Part shown: piece by piece, positions 14,849 to 21,761 of the stretch
Position numbering within the stretch: the stretch's first letter is position 1
Layout: each line of letters starts with the position of its first letter
Assembly: GCA_964611385.1 (NCBI GenBank)
Contig: CAZSXS010000051.1
Coordinates: 1 to 27,391, forward strand
DNA from: CAZSXS01 sp964611385
GTDB taxonomy: Bacteria; Bacillota; Clostridia; Lachnospirales; CAYPQA01
Direction: 5' to 3'
DNA: 27,391 bases
Notes under the pieces: model-generated
Seen by the model: only the letters and a program-made list of their open reading frames with translations
Database searches by the model: none
Told to the model about the DNA's origin: nothing
Translations under genes and position numbers: made by a program

Positions 14849-17800
14849 TTAAGCCAACTGCCAGGTTCTAAACCAGCGCAGAATGTAAGTTACATAATTC
14901 AGATTCACCGGAATACCCGTCAAGACAGGATAGAAGACGATAAACAAAAGCAGCACGATCGCCAGATAAAAGAAAACAAGCCTTCTGCTCCTGGGCATGA
15001 CGTAATCCTTGAAAAAGTAGGCTACCATCAAAACCAAGAAGGGCACGGAGGGGAAGTAGTGGTAAATGTAAGTGGTTCTGGAAATCAAGAGCCAAGGAAG
15101 GTACTGTGCGAAGAAAGCCACCACAAAGAAAAGCAAAGTATGGTCAAAGCGCTTGGATAAGGAGCGTACCACATAGAAGAAGGCCACAATGCCCATCCAC
15201 CATACAGCGGGGTTTCCAAAAGAACTGATTCCAGCCCGGACGTTACTCTCAAAATACTTGGCGTAGTAAAAAATCGGCCGTAGCATCAGAGGCCACTCCC
15301 ACCAAGTCGAGGAATAGGGGTGGGTGGATTCCAGGTGCGCATGATAATTGAACATCAGGGTCTGGCTGTCCAAGATCGTCTTAAAGGCGCTTTGAAGCGT
15401 GATGGGTTTCTGAGCCATGGAGTTAATATAGGGGATATAAGACAAGCCATAAATAATGACCGGAACCACCACAAAGGACAGTATGCACACAACTAGGGTA
15501 ATGGCTACCTTCCGAATAAAAATCCTCTTATCAATCTCCAGCTCCACGGCTTCTCGGTACCGCTTATAAAGGGTAAAGAAGAAGATCACCGCAAGCCCTC
15601 CGGCGGCATAAACCCCCGGCCATTTGGAAGCAATGCCCATACCCATGAAAAGCCCGGACAGGAAAAGGAACAGAAGCGTCTTTGAAAGCTTTTCCGTGTT
15701 GAAGCTGCTGCAACAATACAGGTACATGAAATAGTACATCCCAATAACAAAGAAGACAATATACGTATCTATGGTAGAGATGCGGGTTTGGGCGTAGTGC
15801 ATAAAGTCAAAAGCAAAAATAAAGGTGGCAAAGAAAGCCCAAAAGGAAGAATCCTTCCCCACAAAAATCGCCCGAGCAAAAAGATAAATCAAAGGCAGCA
15901 TCAAAACGCCAAACAAGGTTCCCGAAAAGCGCCAGCCGAAGGGAGTGAGTCCGAAAAGCTTGATCCCTGCAGCAATGATGATTTTACCCAAGGGGGGATG
16001 AGTCGTTTCGTAGACTGTGAAGCCCTTGATAAACTCGTAAGCAGTTCGAGTGTGGTAAATCTCATCAAAATAGGAGCTGGTCATGTAAGTCGGCGTTTCC
16101 GGCACCAAATCCTGTTCATCAAACAGCGCTTCATTCTCAATTTCGAAGTCTTTAATTGCGAGGAGCTGATTATCATCATCAAAAAAGGCGACTTCAAAGA
16201 GCATCGTATTGTCCGTGTTTATGTTCAGCTTTACATACCGAGCCTCTATGTTCAGGCTTTGTTCGCCCCAGTTAAAGGCAGAGCTTGAAGCAGCTTGTAC
16301 ATATTGCGTGAAGTTCAGGTTGTCAAAGGAAGCCGACACAGAAAAGTTCTTGTCGTTGACAGGCCCGGTAAGGAAATGCATTTTGCTAACATGCACGTTT
16401 TCCCCAAAGTCCGCCAGTACGACCTTTCCAGCGTTTCCCGTCCAAAGCGTTTGCGGAGATTTCGTATTCCCAAGATTGGTAAAGGCAACCAGCGCATAAA
16501 CCAGAGTCAAAGCCCCACAAAGGATAAAGTCCAGCTTCGCAAAGGGCTGTCCTTGCTTTTGATTTGGAAAAGGAATCTCAGGTAAGGGCGTGTCATCAGA
16601 TTCCGCGTCCAAGCCGGAATCCAAAGCGCCTGCTGCGTACAGCCCCGTTCCCACCCCTGCCAAAGCTGGGGTTTCCTTCCGAAACCCGACATAAATTAAT
16701 ACACCGCTTAAAATCAAATTGATGGTGGAAACAAACATCATACTACTGGTAATTAAAGTGTAGTTCTGCTCTTTCAAAAAGACATTCAGGATATCCACCG
16801 TGTTAATAAATAAGGTAAGACTGAACAACCCGTACAATAGCAGAACCTTCCGATCGCGGCTTACAGCATAGGCAAGCAGCAAGAAGCCAAGTGCCGGGAA
16901 TAGGTATCGTTCATGCATTTTAACCGATAACATAAAGACAAGGACATTGATCGTTGCGGCCACAAAGAAATAATTCTTCTTACGCGTTCCGGCCAAGAGG
17001 CAGAAGGAAAAAACAACAATCAGAATAATAAAAATCAGCCCCCAGGTATTATAAGAAAGAAACAAGAAATTTTGGTCAATGGGTGCCCAGTTGGCTCCCA
17101 AGAAGGCGTAAAAGTTGTAGGCGTTAACCGTGGCATAAGCATAGGAAGAAAGGGTTGCAACATACTGGTTTACAATCGGCATAAACTGAAAATTCTCGGT
17201 AAAGGGCAGAAACAACAAGAGGGTCAAAGCTAGGCAAACCAGAGCATATTGCAGCAGCCGAATCCAGTTTTCCATGTTCTCCCGAAGCATTCTATACATA
17301 GCAAAGAGATATAAGGGTGAAAACATCAAGCTTTGAGGCTTAATAATAACCGAAACCGTAAAGGTCAAAAAGGCTGTAAAATACTTCTCCTTAGATAAAA
17401 GATAAACCGAAAGGATCAAGAAGAAAACATAAACCGAATCCACCTGTCCCCAAACAGCAGAATCCAGAATCGTTGCCGGATTTAAAACATAGAGCAAGGA
17501 AAGCACCAAGGCCAAAAGAGAAAAACGCCCCTTGCTGACTTGCAGTTCCTTGATGATCTTATAAATCAAGAAACCAGTAAAAATGTCAAAGAGAATGGCA
17601 GGCAGCTTAATCAAAAAGGTATACATATCACTTTCATAAGCCAGCCCCAACAGATTTTTTAAAAAGCCCAAGAAAAAAAGGATATACATATATCCTGGTG
17701 GGTAATCTGTAAAAGCATCGGAGGAATAGAAGCGGCTCATACCATTGGTAAACAACATTGAAGCCCAGGATTTAAAGCAGTTGATGTCCGTATCGTAAAC

Positions 17801-17956
17801 AACAGAGAGCTTCGAGGCAAAATAGCGAGCCGTGAACCCAATCACAAAGATCAAGAAGTATGGATTTTGTATAAGAAGCTTGCCTTTCGGGTGAATGAGG
17901 AAGGCGGCAAGAAAAATAAAGGCTAAAAAAGCAGAAGAAACATAGAGCAAAGACAT
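14849..17956 (-). CDS. giant membrane glycosyltransferase: GT-C module, beta-sandwich domain, PMT (GT39) module
   Basis: This 1035-residue polytopic protein carries two GT-C glycosyltransferase units. Module 1 (about 1-425, roughly ten helices) has an acidic loop YDTDINCFKSW (Asp55, Asp57) and YPPGYMY (85-91). After a Pro/Asp-rich linker and one helix, a soluble segment at about 500-610 resembles a discoidin/F5-8C-type carbohydrate-binding beta sandwich (LADFGENVHVSKMHF, ARYVKLNI). Module 2 (about 628-1035) is PMT-like: DEIYHTR with Asp631-Glu632, THPPLGK (652-658), RFSGTLFG, QTRISTIDTY (723-732) and the C-terminal STHPYSSTWWEWP loop. PMT enzymes use polyprenyl-phosphate mannose to glycosylate proteins or wall polymers outside the cell. 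ATG 17956 is chosen because GGAGG lies five bases before it; a TTG four codons upstream overlaps that site. The GT2 enzyme at 72-1031 could make its donor. Confidence 0.88.
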   Translation of the reverse strand: MSLLYVSSAFLAFIFLAAFLIHPKGKLLIQNPYFLIFVIGFTARYFASKLSVVYDTDINCFKSWASMLFTNGMSRFYSSDAFTDYPPGYMYILFFLGFLKNLLGLAYESDMYTFLIKLPAILFDIFTGFLIYKIIKELQVSKGRFSLLALVLSLLYVLNPATILDSAVWGQVDSVYVFFLILSVYLLSKEKYFTAFLTFTVSVIIKPQSLMFSPLYLFAMYRMLRENMENWIRLLQYALVCLALTLLLFLPFTENFQFMPIVNQYVATLSSYAYATVNAYNFYAFLGANWAPIDQNFLFLSYNTWGLIFIILIVVFSFCLLAGTRKKNYFFVAATINVLVFMLSVKMHERYLFPALGFLLLAYAVSRDRKVLLLYGLFSLTLFINTVDILNVFLKEQNYTLITSSMMFVSTINLILSGVLIYVGFRKETPALAGVGTGLYAAGALDSGLDAESDDTPLPEIPFPNQKQGQPFAKLDFILCGALTLVYALVAFTNLGNTKSPQTLWTGNAGKVVLADFGENVHVSKMHFLTGPVNDKNFSVSASFDNLNFTQYVQAASSSAFNWGEQSLNIEARYVKLNINTDNTMLFEVAFFDDDNQLLAIKDFEIENEALFDEQDLVPETPTYMTSSYFDEIYHTRTAYEFIKGFTVYETTHPPLGKIIIAAGIKLFGLTPFGWRFSGTLFGVLMLPLIYLFARAIFVGKDSSFWAFFATFIFAFDFMHYAQTRISTIDTYIVFFVIGMYYFMYLYCCSSFNTEKLSKTLLFLFLSGLFMGMGIASKWPGVYAAGGLAVIFFFTLYKRYREAVELEIDKRIFIRKVAITLVVCILSFVVVPVIIYGLSYIPYINSMAQKPITLQSAFKTILDSQTLMFNYHAHLESTHPYSSTWWEWPLMLRPIFYYAKYFESNVRAGISSFGNPAVWWMGIVAFFYVVRSLSKRFDHTLLFFVVAFFAQYLPWLLISRTTYIYHYFPSVPFLVLMVAYFFKDYVMPRSRRLVFFYLAIVLLLFIVFYPVLTGIPVNLNYVTYILRWFRTWQLA

Positions 17957-18190
17957 ATAGACCTCCAAACGGTGATAGATACCCCGCCTGTGACGGGTTA
18001 TTAGTTTGTATCCGATTGGAAGGAATTATAATATATCTGCTGAAATTAATCAATGAAATTGTCTAGAAAAACATACACGGAATCTGAGAGCAATCTGCTG
18101 ATGTCAATACAAGATTCGATTTTTCGATAAGCTATTGCTGTATTATAAAGAAGGTATTATTCTTGTCATAAAAAAAAGGGGGTCTCTCAA
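17957..18190. other. divergent intergenic region with candidate promoters
   Basis: Upstream of the MotA/FliG-like gene, two candidate promoters read on the plus strand: TTGCTG (18135-18140), 17 bp, TATTCT (18158-18163), which is sigma-A like; and TCAA (18104-18107), 15 bp, TTCGATAA (18123-18130), which loosely resembles the motility sigma-D pattern TAAA-N15-GCCGATAA. Neither is a full match. Confidence 0.3.
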
Positions 18191-18979
18191 ATGCAAATGC
18201 TTATTTTACAATTAAACAAAAGCTTTACTGATTCAGAAAAGGATCTGTGCATTCCTATTATCCGTGGACTCATTGAGTTGGCAGATTTATCACGACGCAA
18301 GGGCATCTTAGCTTTGGAAATGGAAATGCATCAAGAACAAAGCGTGTTTCTGAAAACAGCCATAGGATTAATAGTAGATGGCACAGATCCTGTGAAAGTG
18401 AAGCAAATTTTACAAACTTTAATATTGTCGGGGAACTATTCTGGTTCGCAGTTATTGGAAAGGCTGCTTATGACAGAGGGTGTCTTATCCATGCAGCGTG
18501 GGGATAATCCACGCATTATGGCAATCCAGTTATTAGCCATGTTAGGCGAAGAATATCTTACCCAGCTCGACGAAACCAAACCGGAAGATAAAGTCAAACC
18601 CTATAACGATTTGATTCGTTCTTTTGAAGGTAAAAAAGCTTCTCTCGAAAGTGTGCCATTCGAGAAAAAGCTTTTGGCGTTTTCTGATAGGAGAAGCATT
18701 CAATGCATTCTCCATAGCCTCATTGACTGGCGGAACTTAGCTTATGCACTCTATGGATGCAGTATCGAATTAATCTGCAAAATATTGGATAATGTTTCGG
18801 AAAATCAGTGCATGTACCTATGTGGAGAATTGCTTCGGATCCATTCTTTTGATCAAAAATCTAGTTTGACTGAACCTGTTCTACAAGCGCAAAACGATAT
18901 TCTTAAAAACATTGAAAACTTAGAAAAGCAAGGCATGATATTAGCACTTCCTAAATTTAGTGAATATCTTCTTCCCTAA
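18191..18979 (+). CDS. soluble MotA-cytoplasmic / FliG C-terminal chimeric protein
   Basis: This 262-residue protein has no membrane helix. Residues about 27-75 (LIELADLSRRKGILALE ... FLKTAIGLIVDGTDPVKVKQIL) match the cytoplasmic loop of the flagellar stator MotA, including the region whose Arg and Glu contact FliG. Residues about 95-117 (TEGVLSMQRGDNPRIMAIQLLAML) match the MotA segment that follows its last helix. Residues about 157-252 (FEKKLLAFSDRRSIQCIL ... LTEPVLQAQNDILKNIENLEKQGMIL) match the FliG C-terminal torque domain, including the DDRSIQ-type helix start. Thus the two interacting faces of the flagellar motor are joined in one chain with the membrane parts missing. GGGGG precedes the ATG. 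No flagellar gene is nearby. Its role is unknown; it might modulate the motor or be a repurposed scaffold. The homology rests on motif recall, not an alignment run. Confidence 0.75.
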   Translation: MQMLILQLNKSFTDSEKDLCIPIIRGLIELADLSRRKGILALEMEMHQEQSVFLKTAIGLIVDGTDPVKVKQILQTLILSGNYSGSQLLERLLMTEGVLSMQRGDNPRIMAIQLLAMLGEEYLTQLDETKPEDKVKPYNDLIRSFEGKKASLESVPFEKKLLAFSDRRSIQCILHSLIDWRNLAYALYGCSIELICKILDNVSENQCMYLCGELLRIHSFDQKSSLTEPVLQAQNDILKNIENLEKQGMILALPKFSEYLLP

Positions 18980-18980
18980 A

Positions 18981-19012
18981 ATATTTACTAAGCCGCCATC
19001 ATTGCTTTGCAA
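18981..19012 (+). repeat. dispersed intergenic repeat, short copy 3
   Basis: ATTTACTAAGCCGCCATCATT followed directly by GCTTTGCAA matches the two ends of copy 2 (19799-19862) with the middle missing. It begins two bases after the stop codon of the MotA/FliG-like gene. Confidence 0.45.
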
Positions 19013-19034
19013 CCTAATAAGCAACCGGAGATCT

Positions 19035-19084
19035 GGCAAAAACAAAGCGAGTGCATAGAGTAGCGCACTCGCTTTGTTTTTGCC
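19035..19084. terminator. perfect 20-bp hairpin, likely bidirectional terminator
   Basis: GGCAAAAACAAAGCGAGTGC (19035-19054) pairs without mismatch with 19065-19084 across the 10-base loop ATAGAGTAGC. It lies between the converging MotA/FliG-like and cupin genes. Loop and upper stem resemble the hairpin at 13327-13352. Confidence 0.65.
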
Positions 19085-19153
19085 AAGAAACACTACCAGC
19101 TGTTACATAACCTTCAGTCGCCATTTCAACTTTGACGACTCCTTGAACTAAAA

Positions 19154-19177
19154 ATGTCCTTTGCTCCGCTGGGACAT
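19154..19177. other. short ATGTCC/GGACAT stem-loop
   Basis: A six-base stem with a 12-base loop just past the 3' end of the cupin gene. It has no U-tract on either side, so a terminator role is doubtful. Confidence 0.25.
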
Positions 19178-19196
19178 CAACTCAAATTAAACCAAT

Positions 19197-19700
19197 TCAC
19201 TTTGCCTCATGTTCTTCTGCCTCTTCCTTCGTTTGGTGAACAGTGCAAAACGGATGCTGTGGTGGAGCATAAATAGAATAAAGCTTAAGTGGTCTATTTC
19301 CCGTGTTCACTAAATTGTGCCAGGTTCCGGCCGGAATAATAAAGGCCGTATCCTTTGTGACTGGGCTCTGAAGGTTGAGCTGATCTTGCGCTGCGCCCAT
19401 CATGACAAGGCCTTGCCCCTCTTCAACGCGGATAAACTGATCCAGTTGGGGGTGAACCTCCATACCGATCTCGTTTTCTATGCTCATTAAGGTCAGCTGC
19501 AAATACTGCCCTGTCCATAAGGCTGTACGAAAGTTTTCATTCTGCTTTGTTGCTTTTTCAATATCAATCACGAATGGCTCTGGCCCAAAATCAGTTTCGC
19601 AGACTTTTTTGCCTGCCGGAATTTCATTTTGATTCATGCGTTGCTCTTGCATGCACTTGCATTGATGACTATAAGGAGGTGCTTCTGAAAAAGGATACAT
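19197..19700 (-). CDS. cupin-domain protein
   Basis: The 167-residue protein has a single cupin barrel over roughly residues 45-155. Metal-site motifs are VHPQLDQFIRVEEGQG (His and Glu ligands) and AGTWHNLVNTG (second-motif His). It ends PLKLYSIYAPPQHPFCTVHQTKEEAEEHEAK, a form common in clostridial cupins annotated as mannose-6-phosphate isomerase-like; no isomerase function is implied. The N-terminus (MYPFSEAPPYSHQCKCMQEQ) is Tyr/Pro/Cys-rich, which recalls spore-coat associated proteins, but that is speculative. The start at 19700 is chosen because AAGGGGATAG precedes it; the frame remains open 27 codons further without a site. It is a single gene between other minus- and plus-strand units. 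Confidence 0.88.
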   Translation of the reverse strand: MYPFSEAPPYSHQCKCMQEQRMNQNEIPAGKKVCETDFGPEPFVIDIEKATKQNENFRTALWTGQYLQLTLMSIENEIGMEVHPQLDQFIRVEEGQGLVMMGAAQDQLNLQSPVTKDTAFIIPAGTWHNLVNTGNRPLKLYSIYAPPQHPFCTVHQTKEEAEEHEAK

Positions 19701-19774
19701 TTTTTCTATCCCCTTGTAAGATTTTACAGTAGTATATGATACAAGAAGTGTAAAAGTGCAGAAGTGCATTCTTA

Positions 19775-19864
19775 TGTACATATACTCAGTCTCTTAAACA
19801 TTTATCAAGTCGCCATCATTCAGCCCGGTTAAATTCTATTGCTTTGGGCGGCAGCTTTGCAAAG
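19775..19864 (+). repeat. dispersed intergenic repeat, copy 2
   Basis: Aligns over about 90 bases, with one apparent single-base gap, to the minus strand of 1069-1157. Identical blocks include CTCAGTCTCTTAAACA and CTTTGCAAAG. Its 3' end extends into the perfect palindrome GGCAGCTTTGCAAAGCTGCC (19850-19869), which copy 1 lacks. Confidence 0.65.
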
Positions 19865-19929
19865 CTGCCCGTGAGAGTATAGTATATCCATCAACCTTAT
19901 CTAGGCGCCTACATGCGCCAAAGCCACGC

Positions 19930-19969
19930 AAAAAAGGCTTGCTCTCATTTGAGAAAGCAAGCCTTTTTT
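19930..19969 (-). terminator. Rho-independent terminator of hpf
   Basis: AAAAAAGGCTTGCT (19930-19943) pairs perfectly with 19956-19969. The minus-strand transcript ends in a U-run, and the stem lies about 45 bases past the hpf stop codon. Confidence 0.8.
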
Positions 19970-20015
19970 CTGCTCATATGAACCTTTTCTAAATTTCCGT
20001 GGCACAAAGGTTTTT

Positions 20016-20570
20016 TTAATACTCGGGCTCGATTAAGCCGTAGGTTCCGTCGTTGCGCTTGTAGACTACGTTGACCTCGTCGGTCTTGCCGTTTCTGAAG
20101 GCGTAGAAGCTGTGCCCTAAAAGCTCCATTTCCATGACGGCTTCTTCGGCATCCATAGGCTTGAGTGCAAACCGCTTGTTCTTTTCGATGATGATGGTGT
20201 TGGTGCCGTTGCCTTCGGCCTCAGCCGTAGGGGTACTGCCAACCATGTAGCTGTACTCTTCCTTGAAGCTTCCGTCCTTCCTGGAACGGTCGCGGAGACG
20301 ACCCTTGTACTTGTTTATTTGCTTCTCCAATATATCAACTACTTCATCAATAGACGCATACATGTCTGTAGAAACAACCTCAGCGCGAAGAATGCGTTTT
20401 CTAAGAGGAATGGTAACCTCAACTTTATTATTGAGCTTGCTTACTGAAAAGGTGACATTCACCTCGGCGTCGTTCGGCAGTAGCCGCTCCATACGCCCGA
20501 TCTTGCTTTCTGCCCTTTCCTTAAGAGCGTCCGTAACCGAAACATTTCTTCCTGTAAATGAAAACCGCAT
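20016..20570 (-). CDS. hpf: ribosome hibernation promoting factor, long form
   Basis: It binds the 30S decoding site in stationary phase and joins ribosomes into inactive 100S dimers. Residues 1 to about 105 are the S30AE/YfiA domain (MRFSFTGRNVSVTDALKERAESKIGRMERLL, with the basic KAYKGRLRDRSRK-type end). A variable linker of about 20-25 residues leads to the C-terminal dimerisation domain (IIEKNKRFALKPMDAEEAVMEMELLGHSFYAFRN ... VVYKRNDGTYGLIEPEY). The 184 residues and two domains mark the long HPF of Firmicutes. GGAAGGAG precedes the ATG. It is a single gene with its own promoter and terminator. Confidence 0.96.
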   Translation of the reverse strand: MRFSFTGRNVSVTDALKERAESKIGRMERLLPNDAEVNVTFSVSKLNNKVEVTIPLRKRILRAEVVSTDMYASIDEVVDILEKQINKYKGRLRDRSRKDGSFKEEYSYMVGSTPTAEAEGNGTNTIIIEKNKRFALKPMDAEEAVMEMELLGHSFYAFRNGKTDEVNVVYKRNDGTYGLIEPEY

Positions 20571-20629
20571 AAACTACAACTCCTTCCGTAAATTAAGTTC
20601 CATGTAGACTATCTGTGCAGGACAAGATT

Positions 20630-20657
20630 ATTATAATAGAATCTCAAAAAATGTCAA
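20630..20657 (-). promoter_or_regulatory. sigma-A promoter for hpf
   Basis: On the minus strand a perfect TTGACA (20652-20657), a 16-bp spacer and a perfect TATAAT (20630-20635) lie about 60 bases before the hpf start. Confidence 0.75.
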
Positions 20658-20701
20658 GGAAATCAAAATCGGCGATATCAAAATTCGCAGCCTATTTTAT
20701 T

Positions 20702-20730
20702 TTGACAAAATTAAGGCAAATGTGTATACT
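20702..20730 (+). promoter_or_regulatory. sigma-A promoter for the hydrogenase operon
   Basis: Perfect TTGACA (20702-20707), 17-bp spacer, TATACT (20725-20730). The leader to the first start codon is about 70 bases. No clear regulator site is visible. Confidence 0.8.
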
Positions 20731-20807
20731 GTAGGCATATCTTCAGCAGGCTGCAAACCGCCGGAGATGGAATAATTTTGTGTTCAGCACAAGAATTGGA
20801 GGTCTAT

Positions 20808-21302
20808 ATGCAGGAAGAAAAAACAGTGGCAATTGATGACTATTCTGAACTGGATACGTTTATCAATGAGCTGCCCACCAAAGACGGAAAACTGATCGTG
20901 GTGCTCCATAAGGCCCAGGACATTTATGGGTACTTGCCGGTAAACGTTCAAAATCATATCGCCCATCGCTTGGAATTGCCATCATCAAAAGTTTATGGTG
21001 TTGTTACCTTTTATTCATTCTTCAACACAAAGCCCAAGGGTCGCTTTAAAGTAAACGTATGTATGGGAACTGCATGCTTTGTGCGGGGAGCAGGCGACAT
21101 TCTGGAAGGATTCAAGAAAGAGCTCTCTGTAAACGTAGGCGAAACCTCAGAAGATAAACTGTTTTCGCTAGATGCCATCCGCTGTGTAGGCGCTTGTGGC
21201 CTCGCACCTGTCGTCTCAGTCAACGGACGGGTCTTTGGCCGCGTCCAAACCTCCGATGTTAAAAATATCATCGAAGAGCATATGGCTGAAATCGATAAGT
21301 AA
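20808..21302 (+). CDS. hydC: NuoE-like [2Fe-2S] subunit of electron-bifurcating hydrogenase
   Basis: This is the small electron-transfer subunit (HydC/HndA) of a cytoplasmic NAD-linked [FeFe]-hydrogenase. It is 164 residues with a helical N-terminus and a thioredoxin-like ferredoxin domain. The four cluster ligands are Cys85 and Cys90 (VCMGTACFVRGA) and Cys126 and Cys130 (RCVGACGLAPV). The start at 20808 has GGAGG five bases upstream; an in-frame TTG ten codons earlier has none. It is the first of four genes transcribed together from the promoter at 20702. Confidence 0.93.
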   Translation: MQEEKTVAIDDYSELDTFINELPTKDGKLIVVLHKAQDIYGYLPVNVQNHIAHRLELPSSKVYGVVTFYSFFNTKPKGRFKVNVCMGTACFVRGAGDILEGFKKELSVNVGETSEDKLFSLDAIRCVGACGLAPVVSVNGRVFGRVQTSDVKNIIEEHMAEIDK

Positions 21303-21374
21303 GGCATACGATTCAGACTCTACATTGAACGGTATCATTGTCATATAAACTAAGTAATCCTAAGGAGGATCATT

Positions 21375-21761
21375 GTGAGTAAACTTAAATCGTTGGACGA
21401 ACTCAGAAAAATCAGGGAACAGTCGCAAACGGGCATTAACTTACGTACCACAGGCGAAAATCCAGACCGGACTGTTTTGTCCGTCGGCATGGCAACCTGC
21501 GGGATCGCCGCCGGTGCCAGAAAGACCATGAACGTACTCTTAGACAAAATTGCCGAGAAAAAGCTGGATAATGTCAGTGTCATCGCCACCGGCTGCTTGG
21601 GCTTTTGTTATGCAGAGCCGCTGGTTGAGGTCAGAGAGCCGGGCAAGGAGCCGATTCGTTATGGTAACGTTGATGAGGCTAGAGCAGCTGAGATTATCGA
21701 AAAGCATATCTGCCAGGGCGTTATGATTAATGATGCCATTATCGGAAAAGAGGTGCGCTGA
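21375..21761 (+). CDS. hndB: HndB-like thioredoxin-fold ferredoxin-domain subunit
   Basis: The 128-residue protein resembles HndB, the second gene of the HndABCD hydrogenase operon described in Desulfovibrio. It has a thioredoxin-like ferredoxin fold with Cys42 (MATCGIAAGA), Cys74 and Cys78 (TGCLGFC). The usual second cysteine of the first pair is absent (alanine/glycine-rich there), so a standard four-Cys [2Fe-2S] site is incomplete; Cys113 is not in a canonical place. It starts with GTG, preceded by AAGGAGG, and its TGA overlaps the next ATG by one base. The gap of 72 bases from hydC holds no gene. Confidence 0.85.
   Translation: MSKLKSLDELRKIREQSQTGINLRTTGENPDRTVLSVGMATCGIAAGARKTMNVLLDKIAEKKLDNVSVIATGCLGFCYAEPLVEVREPGKEPIRYGNVDEARAAEIIEKHICQGVMINDAIIGKEVR

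Larger units (their letters stand above)
19701..20015. other. intergenic region between hpf and cupin genes
   Basis: It holds repeat copy 2 (19775-19864), a 20-base perfect palindrome (19850-19869), and the hpf terminator (19930-19969). No gene is seen. Confidence 0.6.

Noticed and set aside
19197..19700. Cupin as a true mannose-6-phosphate isomerase
   Set aside because: Single small cupin without the rest of the isomerase fold; the name is only a common database label for such cupins.
20731..20807. Leader of the hydrogenase operon as a riboswitch
   Set aside because: It is only about 70 bases long with no stable paired structure or known aptamer motif that I can see.
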